Shown here piece by piece: positions 8,141 to 16,582 of a stretch of DNA of 54,512 bases. Location: the NCBI GenBank assembly GCA_903875225.1, contig CAIQVJ010000015.1, positions 1 through 54,512 of the forward strand, given 5' to 3'. This stretch comes from an uncultured Pseudomonadota bacterium (lineage in GTDB: Bacteria; Myxococcota_A; UBA796; SXON01). Each line of letters opens with the position of its first letter. Position 1 is the stretch's first letter. Made by a program: the position numbers and the translations under genes. A model generated the notes under the pieces. That model searched no databases and had not been told where the DNA came from. It saw nothing but the letters and a program-made list of their open reading frames with translations.

Positions 8141-9535
8141 ATGGCCCGCCTCGCGATCATCGACATCGGCTCCAACACCTCCACCATGGCGGTGTACGAG
8201 GGCAACCTCGAGAACGGGGTCAACCGCATCTACCAGCACGGCGAGACGTTGCGGCTCATCCGACAGCTCCGCCCCGACCGCACGTTCGCGCCCGCGACCA
8301 TCGAGCGGACGGTCGATGCGATGCGCATCTTCGCGCAGCGGGCGAAGGCACTGGGCGCCGAGCACATCGAGGCCGTCGCCACTAGCGCGGTGCGGGACGC
8401 CCGGAACCAGGATGAGCTGCTCGCCCGGATCCGCGACGAGGCCGGCATCGAGGTCCGGATCGTGGACGGGGAGCACGAGGGCGTCGCAGCGGTGGTCTCC
8501 GCGGTGAACTCGCTGCCCATCCACGACGGTTTTGTCGTGGACATGGGCGGGGGGAGCGCCCAGATCGCGCACGTGGTCACGCGGCGCGCCCGCCAGGTCG
8601 TGAGCCTGCCTCTCGGCGCGCTGCGGCTGACCGACCGGTTCTTCACCCAGGATCCGCCTACGCCCGAGGCCGTCACGCAGTTCCGACGGCACGTGCAGGA
8701 GCAGTTGGCGCCGCTCGGCTGGCTGAATTCCACGGGGGGAACCCTGGTGGGCGTGGGCGGATCGCTGCGCGCGCTCGGCAAGATCGACCGGCGGGACCGG
8801 GTGCTGCACTCGCCCTCGCCGGTCTCGCACGGGCACGGCTACAAGCTCACGCTCGACGCGATCGAGGCGATCTGGGAGCGCGTGAGCCGGGTGCCCGTGG
8901 ACGGTCGGCGGGACATCCCCGGCCTCGCCGCGCACCGTGTGGACACGATCGGCGCGGGGGCGTTGTTCTTCTTCCTGCTGCTGCGGGCAGGCGGGTTCGA
9001 TCACCTGCGGATCTCGGCGTTCGGCATCCGCGAGGGCATGGCCATGCGCTGGCTGGCGGCGCGCGAAGGGGATGACCGCTCGGCGTTGGTGCCGGACGTC
9101 CGGAAGGCCGGCGTGTGGAGCCGGTTCTTCCCGGCGGATCCGGGGTCCTGTCGCGCGGCGGTCCGGCGGGCCGTGGTGCTGGCGGATGCCCTGCGCGTGG
9201 AGGAGGGGCGCCACGCGCTGCTCGCGGCGACACACATCGCGGCGAGCGGAGCCCGGCCGGATGCTGCGGTCGCGGCGCTGCTCGATGCCCCGCTCCCCGG
9301 TTTCTGGCACGAGGACGTGCTCGACATCGTCGACATCCTCGATCTGGCGCCGCCTCGCCACATGGCGGCGATCCGGAGGGACCGCCTGCGCGCGCTGATG
9401 GACATCGCGGTGAGCGGCGTCGACATCGGGGACGTGCGCGTGGGGGAGGACGGCGTCTCTGTCTCCGGCGGACCGCTCCCGCCGCACCTCGCCGCCCGGT
9501 TCTCCCAGACGTGGGGGCGGCGGGTGCTCGGGTGA
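8141..9535 (+). CDS. Ppx/GppA family phosphatase
   Basis: This 464-residue enzyme belongs to the exopolyphosphatase / guanosine pentaphosphatase family of the ASKHA fold. The phosphate-binding motifs are clear: AIIDIGSNTS at residues 5-14, and VVDMGGGSAQ in the second subdomain. The C-terminal part contains ISAFGIREG, the family's GLRxG-type motif. Family members hydrolyse inorganic polyphosphate or pppGpp; the sequence alone does not tell which. Its stop codon overlaps the next gene's GTG by four bases, so it is probably the first gene of a three-gene operon with the radical SAM and DUF455/ATP-grasp genes. The 242 bases before it show no gene. Confidence 0.9.
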   Translation: MARLAIIDIGSNTSTMAVYEGNLENGVNRIYQHGETLRLIRQLRPDRTFAPATIERTVDAMRIFAQRAKALGAEHIEAVATSAVRDARNQDELLARIRDEAGIEVRIVDGEHEGVAAVVSAVNSLPIHDGFVVDMGGGSAQIAHVVTRRARQVVSLPLGALRLTDRFFTQDPPTPEAVTQFRRHVQEQLAPLGWLNSTGGTLVGVGGSLRALGKIDRRDRVLHSPSPVSHGHGYKLTLDAIEAIWERVSRVPVDGRRDIPGLAAHRVDTIGAGALFFFLLLRAGGFDHLRISAFGIREGMAMRWLAAREGDDRSALVPDVRKAGVWSRFFPADPGSCRAAVRRAVVLADALRVEEGRHALLAATHIAASGARPDAAVAALLDAPLPGFWHEDVLDIVDILDLAPPRHMAAIRRDRLRALMDIAVSGVDIGDVRVGEDGVSVSGGPLPPHLAARFSQTWGRRVLG

Positions 9536-10887
9536 GGGTGCTGCTCACGCATGGCTGGACGCTGGCCGACGACCCTCGCGAGCAGGAGATCATGCGCCCC
9601 TTTCCGCCGCTGGGGCTGCAATACCTGGCGGGGTTCCAGAGCGACCACGAGGTCGAGGTGTGGGACCCGACCTTCGGCTCGCTCGCGGAGTGGCCGGCGG
9701 TGTTGGATCGGGAGCGCCCGGACGTGGTCGGGATCTACGGGCACACCGTCACGCGGCCGTTCCTGAAGGCCATGGTGGCCGAGGCGAAGGGGCGCGGGAT
9801 CCGGGTGGTCGCGGGCGGGCCGGACCCCGTGCAGTACCTCGACGACTACCTGGCGATGGGCGTGGACGTGGTGGTGATCGGGGAGGGGGAGCACACGCTG
9901 GCGGAGCTGCTGTCGGCGCCGGCCTGGGCCCCCGAGCACCTCCGGAACATCGTCGGCATCGCGTTTTTGGACGGTGGGGTGGTCAAGACCGCGCCACGCC
10001 CCCTGATCAAGAAGCTGGATGAGCTGCCCTGGCCGAGACGTCAGCGCCGGGACCTGGATCGCTACTTTGCGGCCTGGCGTGCCCGGCACGGGCTGACCGC
10101 CATGAGCCTGACGACATCGCGCGGGTGTCCCTACCACTGCACCTGGTGCTCCAAGCAGGTGTACGGGGACACGTTCCGGCGACGGGAGCCCGACGCCGTC
10201 ATCGACGAGATGATCGCGGTCCGGAGCGAGTTCTCCCCCGATCAGCTCTGGTTCGTGGACGACATGTTCACCATCAACCGCAAGTGGGTGCACCGGTTCT
10301 GTACCCGCGTGGTGGAGCGCCGGGCGCAGGTGCCGTTCTACGTGATCGGACGCCCGGAGACGCTGGACGAGCCGCTGGTGCACGCGCTCCGAGAGGCGGG
10401 CTGCTTCCGCATGTACGTGAGTGCCGAGAGCGGCGCCCAGCACGTGCTCGACGCCATGAAGAAGGAGAGCACGGTCGCGGACATCGAGCGCGGGGCAGCG
10501 CTGCTGCGCACCGCGGGCATCGAGCTCGGGGTGTTCACGATGCTGGGGTACCCCGGGGAGGAGAAGGCCGACATCCTCGCCACGCGCGACATGTTGCGGC
10601 GCATCCTGCCGGAGGTCACGCTCTTGTCCGTGGCGCACCCGATGAAGGGCACGGCGTTCCACACGCTCGTCCAGGACCAGATCACCGGGGAGGACGCCGG
10701 CCGACTCACCTTCCAGATGCGGCACTCCGCGGCGCTCTACGACACTGCCCAGCGCATGATCTGGGCCGACCAGGACCTGCGCCGTGAGCTGGCTGCGCGC
10801 CCGCGAAGCCCGGCTGCGCTGGCCGGGATCCTGCGAGCCGCCCTGCGCTACCCCTACTGGCGCGCGCGGTTCGGGCTCGCCTCGTGA
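9532..10887 (+). CDS. B12-binding radical SAM enzyme
   Basis: The 451-residue protein has a B12-binding Rossmann domain at about 1-130 (including VVVIGEGEHT) and a radical SAM domain with SRGCPYHCTWC, cysteines 199, 203 and 206. The sequence after the cluster, WCSKQVYG, resembles the BchE-like branch of the class. These enzymes methylate or cyclise unactivated carbons; the substrate here is unknown. The GTG start overlaps the phosphatase stop (GTGA), and its own stop overlaps the GTG of the DUF455/ATP-grasp gene. Strict coupling on both sides suggests that it acts with the fused protein downstream. Confidence 0.87.
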   Translation: MRVLLTHGWTLADDPREQEIMRPFPPLGLQYLAGFQSDHEVEVWDPTFGSLAEWPAVLDRERPDVVGIYGHTVTRPFLKAMVAEAKGRGIRVVAGGPDPVQYLDDYLAMGVDVVVIGEGEHTLAELLSAPAWAPEHLRNIVGIAFLDGGVVKTAPRPLIKKLDELPWPRRQRRDLDRYFAAWRARHGLTAMSLTTSRGCPYHCTWCSKQVYGDTFRRREPDAVIDEMIAVRSEFSPDQLWFVDDMFTINRKWVHRFCTRVVERRAQVPFYVIGRPETLDEPLVHALREAGCFRMYVSAESGAQHVLDAMKKESTVADIERGAALLRTAGIELGVFTMLGYPGEEKADILATRDMLRRILPEVTLLSVAHPMKGTAFHTLVQDQITGEDAGRLTFQMRHSAALYDTAQRMIWADQDLRRELAARPRSPAALAGILRAALRYPYWRARFGLAS

Positions 10888-12773
10888 GCAGCCTTCGCGC
10901 CTCCGCCGAGCGCGCGTTGTTCGGCACGACGCTGGCCGACAAGCTCGCCCCGTTCGAACTCGACGATCACCTGCCCGGCGACGCCATCGCCGTGCCCCTG
11001 ATGCCCGGTCGCCCGCCCGGGTTGGCGCCCTCGGCGACCCGCGCGCCGTTCCCGCGCGACCTGCACAACCCCGACTCCCGCGCCCGGGTCCTTCACTTTC
11101 TCGCCAACCACGAGCTGCTCGCGCTGGAGCTGATCGCCCTGGCGCTGCTCCGCTTTCCCGACGCCGAGCCCGGCTGGCGGCGGGGCATGGTCGCCATCCT
11201 GGGCCAGGAGCAGGATCACCTTCGGGGCTACCTCGATCGGCTCGCCGTCGCCGGGTTGGCTTTCGGCGATCAGCCGCTCAACACCTACTTCTGGTCCGCG
11301 CTCTGCGGGGCCCGCACCCCGCAGCAGTTCATGGCGGGCCTCTCGCTCACGTTCGAGCAGGCCAACCTCGATCATGCGGTCGCCTTCGCCGCGCGTTTCC
11401 GCGCCGTCGGGGACGAGGAGGGCGCCGCACATCTCGACCTCGTGCTCAGGGACGAGACCGAGCACGTCGCCCACGGCGTGCGATGGCTCGGGATCTGGCG
11501 ACCCGATACGGACTTCTGGACCGCCTGGACCGATCTGCTCGAACCGCCGCTCAGCCCCGCGCGCGCCAAGGGCACCACCGTGGTTGTCGAGCCGCGGCTC
11601 GCGGCGGGCATCCCCCAGGCGGTGATCGATCGGCTCACCGTCTGGTCGGCGTCCAAGGGGCGCCCGCCGGTGGTCGGGTGGTTCACGCCCGACGTGGAGA
11701 GCGAGGTCGGAGCGGGCGAGGCCCGGGCCCCGAGGGGCACCGGATCCGCAGGGGAGCGGATCGGCGGAGACCTCGCGACCCTGCCGATGTTCCTGCTGGG
11801 GGCGGACGACCACGTGCTGGCGCCCGAGCCGGGCGTTCGGTGGCTACGCGGGCTTCAAGCGGTGGGGTTCGCGATCCCCGGGTTCGGCGTGGACTTGCCG
11901 GAGCGGGTCGGCGGCTGGCTGCCGTGGGGGTGGAGCCCGACGACCTGCGCGCGAGCGGGTGTGCCCTGGGATCCGCGGTGGCGCGATCTGTACAGCAAGG
12001 CTTGGCTCCAGGAGGGCTTCGGAGAGGGACGGGTGGCGCGCACCGAGGCGGAGCTCGAGGCGTTGGGCGCACCCGGGATGGTGCTCAAGGCGCCCTACTC
12101 GACGGCGGGGCGCGGGTTGAAGCGCTGGGAGCGCCCGGACCGGCCCGGCTGGGCGCGCCGCGTGCTGGCCGAGCAGGGCGCGCTCGTCGTGGAGCCGTGG
12201 GAGGAGCGGGTCGTGGACCTCTCGGTGCAGTTCACTGTCGGCGGAACGCTGAAGATCCAGCCCTGGAGCCGATTTCTCGTCGATGCCCAGGGAAGGTACC
12301 GCGGCGCCTGCGTGGGGCGACAGCTCGAGGGGCTCGACAGGGACGTGCTGCGCTGGATCCGGTCGACCGACCCCCAGGCGGAGCTGGAGCGCGTGATCCG
12401 CCCGCTCGCGGCGGCGATGGCCGAGCGGGGGTTCAGCGGGTTCGCGGGCATTGATGCCTACGTTGCTCGCACCCCGGGCGGCTACCGGCTGCGCCGCCTG
12501 GTGGAGTTGAACCCGCGGGTGACGATGGGCCGGATCGCGGCCGCCGTGGGGCGCAGGGTTCGCCGGGAGCGCTTCGGGCTGATGCGCGTGGTGACCGCCG
12601 GCCAGCTTGCTGCGGAGGGCACCGACCCCGTGGCGTGGACCTCGCGCATGGCCGGGCTTCCGACGCCCAGGCTGCGGGATGGGCTGATCGACGAGGGGAC
12701 CCTGATGCTCACCGAGCCGCTCCCGGACCGGCGGGCCTGGGTGGTCCTCGAGGTCGGCGCTACCGGGTCTTGA
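10884..12773 (+). CDS. Ferritin-like DUF455 domain fused to ATP-grasp ligase domain
   Basis: This 629-residue protein joins two enzyme folds. Residues about 60-205 match the DUF455 ferritin-like domain, a relative of the diiron tRNA hydroxylase MiaE. Candidate metal ligands are E77 and E82 (NHELLALE), E109 and H112 (EQDH), E158 and H164 (FEQANLDH), and E191 with H194 (DETEH). Residues about 300-560 look like an ATP-grasp ligase: K402 in VLKAP, the loop STAGRG at 406-411, VEPWEE at 436-441, and the Mg-binding E541 and N543 in ELNPR. ATP-grasp enzymes join a carboxylate to an amine or thiol through an acylphosphate. An oxidation plus ligation role on one substrate is my inference. Translation is coupled to the radical SAM gene by GTGA. 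Confidence 0.8.
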   Translation: MSSLRASAERALFGTTLADKLAPFELDDHLPGDAIAVPLMPGRPPGLAPSATRAPFPRDLHNPDSRARVLHFLANHELLALELIALALLRFPDAEPGWRRGMVAILGQEQDHLRGYLDRLAVAGLAFGDQPLNTYFWSALCGARTPQQFMAGLSLTFEQANLDHAVAFAARFRAVGDEEGAAHLDLVLRDETEHVAHGVRWLGIWRPDTDFWTAWTDLLEPPLSPARAKGTTVVVEPRLAAGIPQAVIDRLTVWSASKGRPPVVGWFTPDVESEVGAGEARAPRGTGSAGERIGGDLATLPMFLLGADDHVLAPEPGVRWLRGLQAVGFAIPGFGVDLPERVGGWLPWGWSPTTCARAGVPWDPRWRDLYSKAWLQEGFGEGRVARTEAELEALGAPGMVLKAPYSTAGRGLKRWERPDRPGWARRVLAEQGALVVEPWEERVVDLSVQFTVGGTLKIQPWSRFLVDAQGRYRGACVGRQLEGLDRDVLRWIRSTDPQAELERVIRPLAAAMAERGFSGFAGIDAYVARTPGGYRLRRLVELNPRVTMGRIAAAVGRRVRRERFGLMRVVTAGQLAAEGTDPVAWTSRMAGLPTPRLRDGLIDEGTLMLTEPLPDRRAWVVLEVGATGS

Positions 12774-13134
12774 GCTCGGTGTACTTCTCCAGGCGCCCAC
12801 GGCTGGCCTCGACCGGGTAGCGTTCGGCGTTTGCGAGCAGCTTCCGCTCGACCGCCGCCGCGAGGTCGATGCCGGCCGCGTTGCACAGGTTGAGCAGGGA
12901 GATCAGCACGTCGGCGGCTTCCTCCTCGACCTTCGTCGTCCGGGTCGCGACCGGCGGCTGGGGCCCGCCATCGGCGGACCACAGGTAGAGCGCCAGGAGC
13001 TCCCCCGCCTCCGCGGAGACCGCCATCGCGAGGTTGCGCGGCGAGTGGTACTGGGACCAGTCCCGTTCGGCGTTGAACGCCTGAAGTTCAGCGCGGATCG
13101 CGGCCAGCGGGGTGTCGGTGTCGGTCCAGCTCAT
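12760..13134 (-). CDS. MazG-like nucleotide pyrophosphohydrolase
   Basis: The 124-residue product matches the short all-alpha NTP pyrophosphatase group (MazG-like, near dCTP pyrophosphatase). The metal-binding glutamates are visible in EAGELLALY and in EEEAADVL, and the N-terminal WSQYHSPRNLAMAVS stretch is typical. Such enzymes hydrolyse non-canonical or excess nucleoside triphosphates to the monophosphate. The stop codon lies inside the end of the convergent DUF455/ATP-grasp gene, giving a 14-base tail-to-tail overlap. It is probably a single-gene unit. Confidence 0.88.
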   Translation of the reverse strand: MSWTDTDTPLAAIRAELQAFNAERDWSQYHSPRNLAMAVSAEAGELLALYLWSADGGPQPPVATRTTKVEEEAADVLISLLNLCNAAGIDLAAAVERKLLANAERYPVEASRGRLEKYTELKTR

Positions 13135-13198
13135 CCTACGGCTTTACCCCGGGAAGCGCCGATCTGCGGGGCGGAGTCGTGCGGGGTCGTGTCCAGCG

Positions 13199-13212
13199 GT
13201 TACAATAGCAAC
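13199..13212. promoter_or_regulatory. Candidate -10 box and operator upstream of the Fur-family gene
   Basis: An AT-rich island, GTTACAATAGCAAC, interrupts GC-rich sequence 11 bases before the Fur-family start. It is an imperfect palindrome (10 of 14 positions symmetric), and it contains TACAAT (13201-13206), five of six bases of the sigma-70 -10 consensus. The half-site GTTA resembles Zur-type boxes. Autoregulation is a plausible inference only; no good -35 box is seen. Confidence 0.35.
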
Positions 13213-13223
13213 GAGGTGTTCCG

Positions 13224-13652
13224 ATGGCCGAGCCTGTCTCCTGGGACCAGCGCATTCGCGGGGCGGGGCTGCGGGCAACGGCGCCGCGTCGGGCAGTGCT
13301 CCGCCTGCTCTCGGCCTGGGCCCGCCCGGCCACGCACGCGGAGGTCTCCGAGGCGCTCGCGGCCGACTCCTGGGACCGCGCCACGGTGTACCGCAACCTC
13401 TGTGATCTGGCGGAGGCGGGGCTGCTCTCCCGCAGCGACATGGGCGACCACGTGTGGCGGTTCGAGCTCTCGCGTCCAGAGGCCTCTCCGGCGGACCACC
13501 CGTCTGCCCACCCCCACTTCGTCTGCAACACCTGCGGTGCGGTGAGCTGCCTCCCGGATCTCCCGCTCCCCATCGAGCACGTGCCCGCCGCCGTGCGTGC
13601 GGGCCGGGTGGAGGTGCGCGTGCACGGGATCTGCGACGGGTGCGCGGCCTGA
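13224..13652 (+). CDS. Fur-family metal-dependent transcriptional regulator
   Basis: The 142-residue protein has a winged-helix DNA-binding half (residues 7-85, with RATVYRNLCDLAEAGLL as the recognition region) and a C-terminal dimerisation half. Structural zinc is probably bound by C101 and C104 (CNTC) and C137 and C140 (CDGC). The regulatory metal site would include H96 and H98 in the SAHPHFVC stretch. Family members sense iron, zinc, manganese or peroxide, and the sequence does not settle which. GAGGTG lies five bases before the ATG. The gene is divergent from the MazG-like gene. A zinc sensor (Zur) would fit with the zinc-free L31 gene elsewhere in the window, but that is speculative. Confidence 0.9.
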   Translation: MAEPVSWDQRIRGAGLRATAPRRAVLRLLSAWARPATHAEVSEALAADSWDRATVYRNLCDLAEAGLLSRSDMGDHVWRFELSRPEASPADHPSAHPHFVCNTCGAVSCLPDLPLPIEHVPAAVRAGRVEVRVHGICDGCAA

Positions 13653-13674
13653 GCGGGCTCCGGCGCGCGGCTGA

Positions 13675-14865
13675 TCAGTCGAGCGTGAACCCGACCGTGT
13701 AGGTGGCCCCGGCCTTGTTCGTGTCGGAGAGTCGTGCGGTGTGCGCGCCGAGGTCGGCGCTCAGCTCCGGCTCCCCGTTCACAGGGGTCGGGTAGGGGTC
13801 GACGAAGCCGAGGGGGGCGCCGGTCGCGCCATCGGCCAGTTGGCACTCGTTGTAGCCCGTGCTGCCCGCGCCGTAGATCACCTTGCCGCCGCACGTGAGC
13901 GTCACGCGGCAGGTCTGCTTCGTCGCGAACCCGGGCGAGATCTGGAGCGTGCAGGCCCGGGACGAGAACGGGGGTCTGCCGGTCTTCGAGGTGACCGTCG
14001 CGGTCTTCGTCACGACGTCCGGGAACGGCGGCAGCGTCTGGGCGAACACCGGCCGACCCCGGCGGATCGGCGACTCCTGGTCCACCTCCAGCTTGATCCG
14101 GAACGACGGGGCGTCGTCGCGGAAGGCCTCCACCATCTGCTTCTGCGTGTCCAGCGTGATCTGCGCCCGCTCCCCGGTGCGCGACCCGAGGTCCTTGAGC
14201 AGGATGCCGTAGCGATACGCGCCTGCCTCGCCAGCGACCGGGGCCTCGCTCAGCTGGAACGAGTAGCTCTCCATGCCCTCGAGCTTCGCGGCGGAGTCGT
14301 AGTAGACCCGACCCGCGCACCGCAGAACGAGGTGATCGCATCGGGGTCTTCCGGTCTCCGCGACGGAGAAGGAACCCGTGAGCGTGCACGCGGCGCCTAC
14401 GCGTGGCTCGGGATCCGCCGAGGAGCGCACCGTTCCACCCCAGGTGAGGGTGAACGGGCCGGGCTCGAGGTCTGCCCGCGCGCTCACCTCAGGGGCCGAC
14501 GGGGCCGGTGCCGTTGATGGCGGGGCCGCCGGCGCCGGCTTTGGAGCGGCCTGGACCGTGGGCGGGGCAGTCGTTGCAGCAGTGGCGGTCTCCGGGGCCG
14601 GCGCGCGGAACACCATGAAACCGCCTGCGACCACGACGGCGACCACGACCAGGGTCCCGATGGCCAGGGCCCAGGGCAGGGCGGGCACGGTCGACGGGGG
14701 CACAGACGCCGAGGGGACGTTCGGCGTGGACGCGGCCGCCACCGGTTGATGCGGGGGCTCCTTGCGCTCGAAGTCCCGGCCGCAAAACCGGCAGTGGATC
14801 GGCCCCACGTCGTCCGGCGCCTGGATCGGCGCGCCGCAGGTCGGGCACTCGTGCGAAACCAACAC
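13675..14865 (-). CDS. Zinc-ribbon, single-span membrane protein with duplicated Cys-rich domain
   Basis: The 396-residue protein starts with a zinc ribbon (C7, C10, C25, C28), followed by one transmembrane helix at about 64-87, an Ala/Pro linker to about 150, and a C-terminal extracytoplasmic region. That region has two related segments that begin ACTL, contain CGGKV or CAGRV, and are linked by a longer insertion, so an internal duplication with disulphides is likely. The GTG start has GAGGT five bases upstream. I do not recognise the family; the ribbon-helix-periplasm order recalls bacterial YIEGIA/zinc-ribbon anchored proteins only in a general way. It converges on the Fur-family gene. Confidence 0.68.
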   Translation of the reverse strand: MLVSHECPTCGAPIQAPDDVGPIHCRFCGRDFERKEPPHQPVAAASTPNVPSASVPPSTVPALPWALAIGTLVVVAVVVAGGFMVFRAPAPETATAATTAPPTVQAAPKPAPAAPPSTAPAPSAPEVSARADLEPGPFTLTWGGTVRSSADPEPRVGAACTLTGSFSVAETGRPRCDHLVLRCAGRVYYDSAAKLEGMESYSFQLSEAPVAGEAGAYRYGILLKDLGSRTGERAQITLDTQKQMVEAFRDDAPSFRIKLEVDQESPIRRGRPVFAQTLPPFPDVVTKTATVTSKTGRPPFSSRACTLQISPGFATKQTCRVTLTCGGKVIYGAGSTGYNECQLADGATGAPLGFVDPYPTPVNGEPELSADLGAHTARLSDTNKAGATYTVGFTLD

Positions 14866-14914
14866 GGACCACCTCGCGGGCCCACTCTATTCGGTTCGCC
14901 GGGCGCCCCCCAGG

Positions 14915-16582
14915 TCAGGAGCCGATCGCGCTGATCCCGGTGGGCGAGAGCGGCCAGGCGACGATCCGGTCCGAGACCGCGGGTGCTCCCAGGGCAGCGG
15001 TCAGCGCAGCCAGACACCCCTTCGGGTTTGGCGCAAGCTCGGGGACGAGCACCAGCCACTCGAACCCGTCGGTGCCGAAGTTCGCCACCTCCTTGAGGTC
15101 CCAGTACCGCGGCAGCGGCTCCTGCGGCGTCTGCCGGGCCCCGCACTCGTGGCTCAACCACCGCAAGGCTCCAGACCGGCTCACCTCGTCCGGACCCTCG
15201 TAGTTCTCCGACACCGCACGATCGAAGTACACCTGCCACTGGTTGTAGGGCCGGCGGCTTCGGCGGCCCGGGGGCGGGTCGATCGTGTTGTCCACCGGCA
15301 CGAGCAGGATCGGGCCCTTGCCCGGGAGCGCGAGCAGCGAGGCGGGCACGTCGGTCGAGTAGCCCTGTCGGGGAAACCCGCCGCCGCCGAACGCGAGCGC
15401 GTCCACGCCCAGCAACAGGAGGGCGAGCCCCGGTGCCCACCAGCCCCGCGTGGCGAGCCGAGCGACCCCGGCGCCCGCGACCCCGGCGAGCAGCATGCCA
15501 GCAGGGACCTGGGCCCGCTCCCAGTGGGTGATCGCGCGCAGGGGCGGGATCAGCGAGGTGAGGATCGCCTCGGGTCCCGTTCCCAGGATCACGGCGCCCG
15601 CAAACCGGACCCGTTGGCCGAGGGCAAGCGCGCACAACAGGGCGGCCGCGCCGACGAGCGCCAGGGCGGCCCGGCGGGGTGCGGCGGCCCGGATCACCGC
15701 GTAGATCACGAGCCCGAGGACCACCCAACCCATGTACATCGAGTGGCTCACCATCATCCGTTCCGGGGCGGGTCGGAACATCGCCGCGAGGTCCGCCCCA
15801 CAGAACGGTCGGGCGATCCACGCGGGGTTGAACGACGGGTCACACTTCCCGGTCAGGCGGCTCGCCCAGAGCGCGAACTGTTCGTGGGTCTGCCACAGGG
15901 CCGGCAGGCGGGGCAACCCAGCTACGACGAAGGCCAGGAGCGGCTTCCAGGACCACCGCGAGCAGGCCAGCAACAGGAACGGCTCGAGGATCGAGAGGAA
16001 CACCACGTTGTACCAGCCTGAAGCCCAGATCGCTGCCGCGGCCAGTGTGCTGGCCACCAACGCCCGGGTGCTGCCGGTGCGGCCCCAGCGGAGCAGCGCC
16101 GCGGCGTGCAGCCCGAGCCAGCCGACCGTCCAGGCCTCCGTCACCCCAAAATCCATGAACCCGAGCAGCGGCGGAGATGCCATCGCGGCGAGGGCCCCTC
16201 CCCAGAACGCTGCGCGTGGGGAGCCGCCTCCGGTCGCCGAGAGCTCGGTGGCGAGCAGCCCCCCGCCGAGCCCCGCGAGCACGAGGTTTGCCCAGAGGAC
16301 CGCCGTGTATCCGAGCTCCGGGCGGATCCAGCCCGTGGGCATCGACCACACCAGGTTGATCGGATCCATCATCGGGATCTCCCAGCCGTGCGGCGCGTCC
16401 CCGAAGAACCCCGGGTGACCGAGCAGGCGCTGGGCGCCGACCCAGAGCATCCAGAAGTGGTTGTCCACCTCGCCGCCCTTCGCTCCGTACAGGTCGAACG
16501 GGTGGAGCGCCTGGGGCCAGGTGAGCGCGATCGCGACGAGCCAGAGCCCGGCCACCCGCAGGAGCACGCCCCGCGCGTTCAC
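14915..16582 (-). CDS. Large polytopic membrane protein, GT-C-like
   Basis: The 555-residue product has about ten hydrophobic segments and a soluble C-terminal part from about residue 430. The first loop has GGEVDNHFWMLW, where the Asp may play the role of the acidic catalytic residue of GT-C lipid-linked sugar transferases, but no clear family signature follows. The GTG at 16582 overlaps the stop of the upstream N-formylglutamate amidohydrolase gene (GTGA), which fixes the start and argues for coupled translation. Function is unassigned. Similar polytopic proteins are encoded at 32020-33735 and 46800-48329. Confidence 0.68.
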   Translation of the reverse strand: MNARGVLLRVAGLWLVAIALTWPQALHPFDLYGAKGGEVDNHFWMLWVGAQRLLGHPGFFGDAPHGWEIPMMDPINLVWSMPTGWIRPELGYTAVLWANLVLAGLGGGLLATELSATGGGSPRAAFWGGALAAMASPPLLGFMDFGVTEAWTVGWLGLHAAALLRWGRTGSTRALVASTLAAAAIWASGWYNVVFLSILEPFLLLACSRWSWKPLLAFVVAGLPRLPALWQTHEQFALWASRLTGKCDPSFNPAWIARPFCGADLAAMFRPAPERMMVSHSMYMGWVVLGLVIYAVIRAAAPRRAALALVGAAALLCALALGQRVRFAGAVILGTGPEAILTSLIPPLRAITHWERAQVPAGMLLAGVAGAGVARLATRGWWAPGLALLLLGVDALAFGGGGFPRQGYSTDVPASLLALPGKGPILLVPVDNTIDPPPGRRSRRPYNQWQVYFDRAVSENYEGPDEVSRSGALRWLSHECGARQTPQEPLPRYWDLKEVANFGTDGFEWLVLVPELAPNPKGCLAALTAALGAPAVSDRIVAWPLSPTGISAIGS

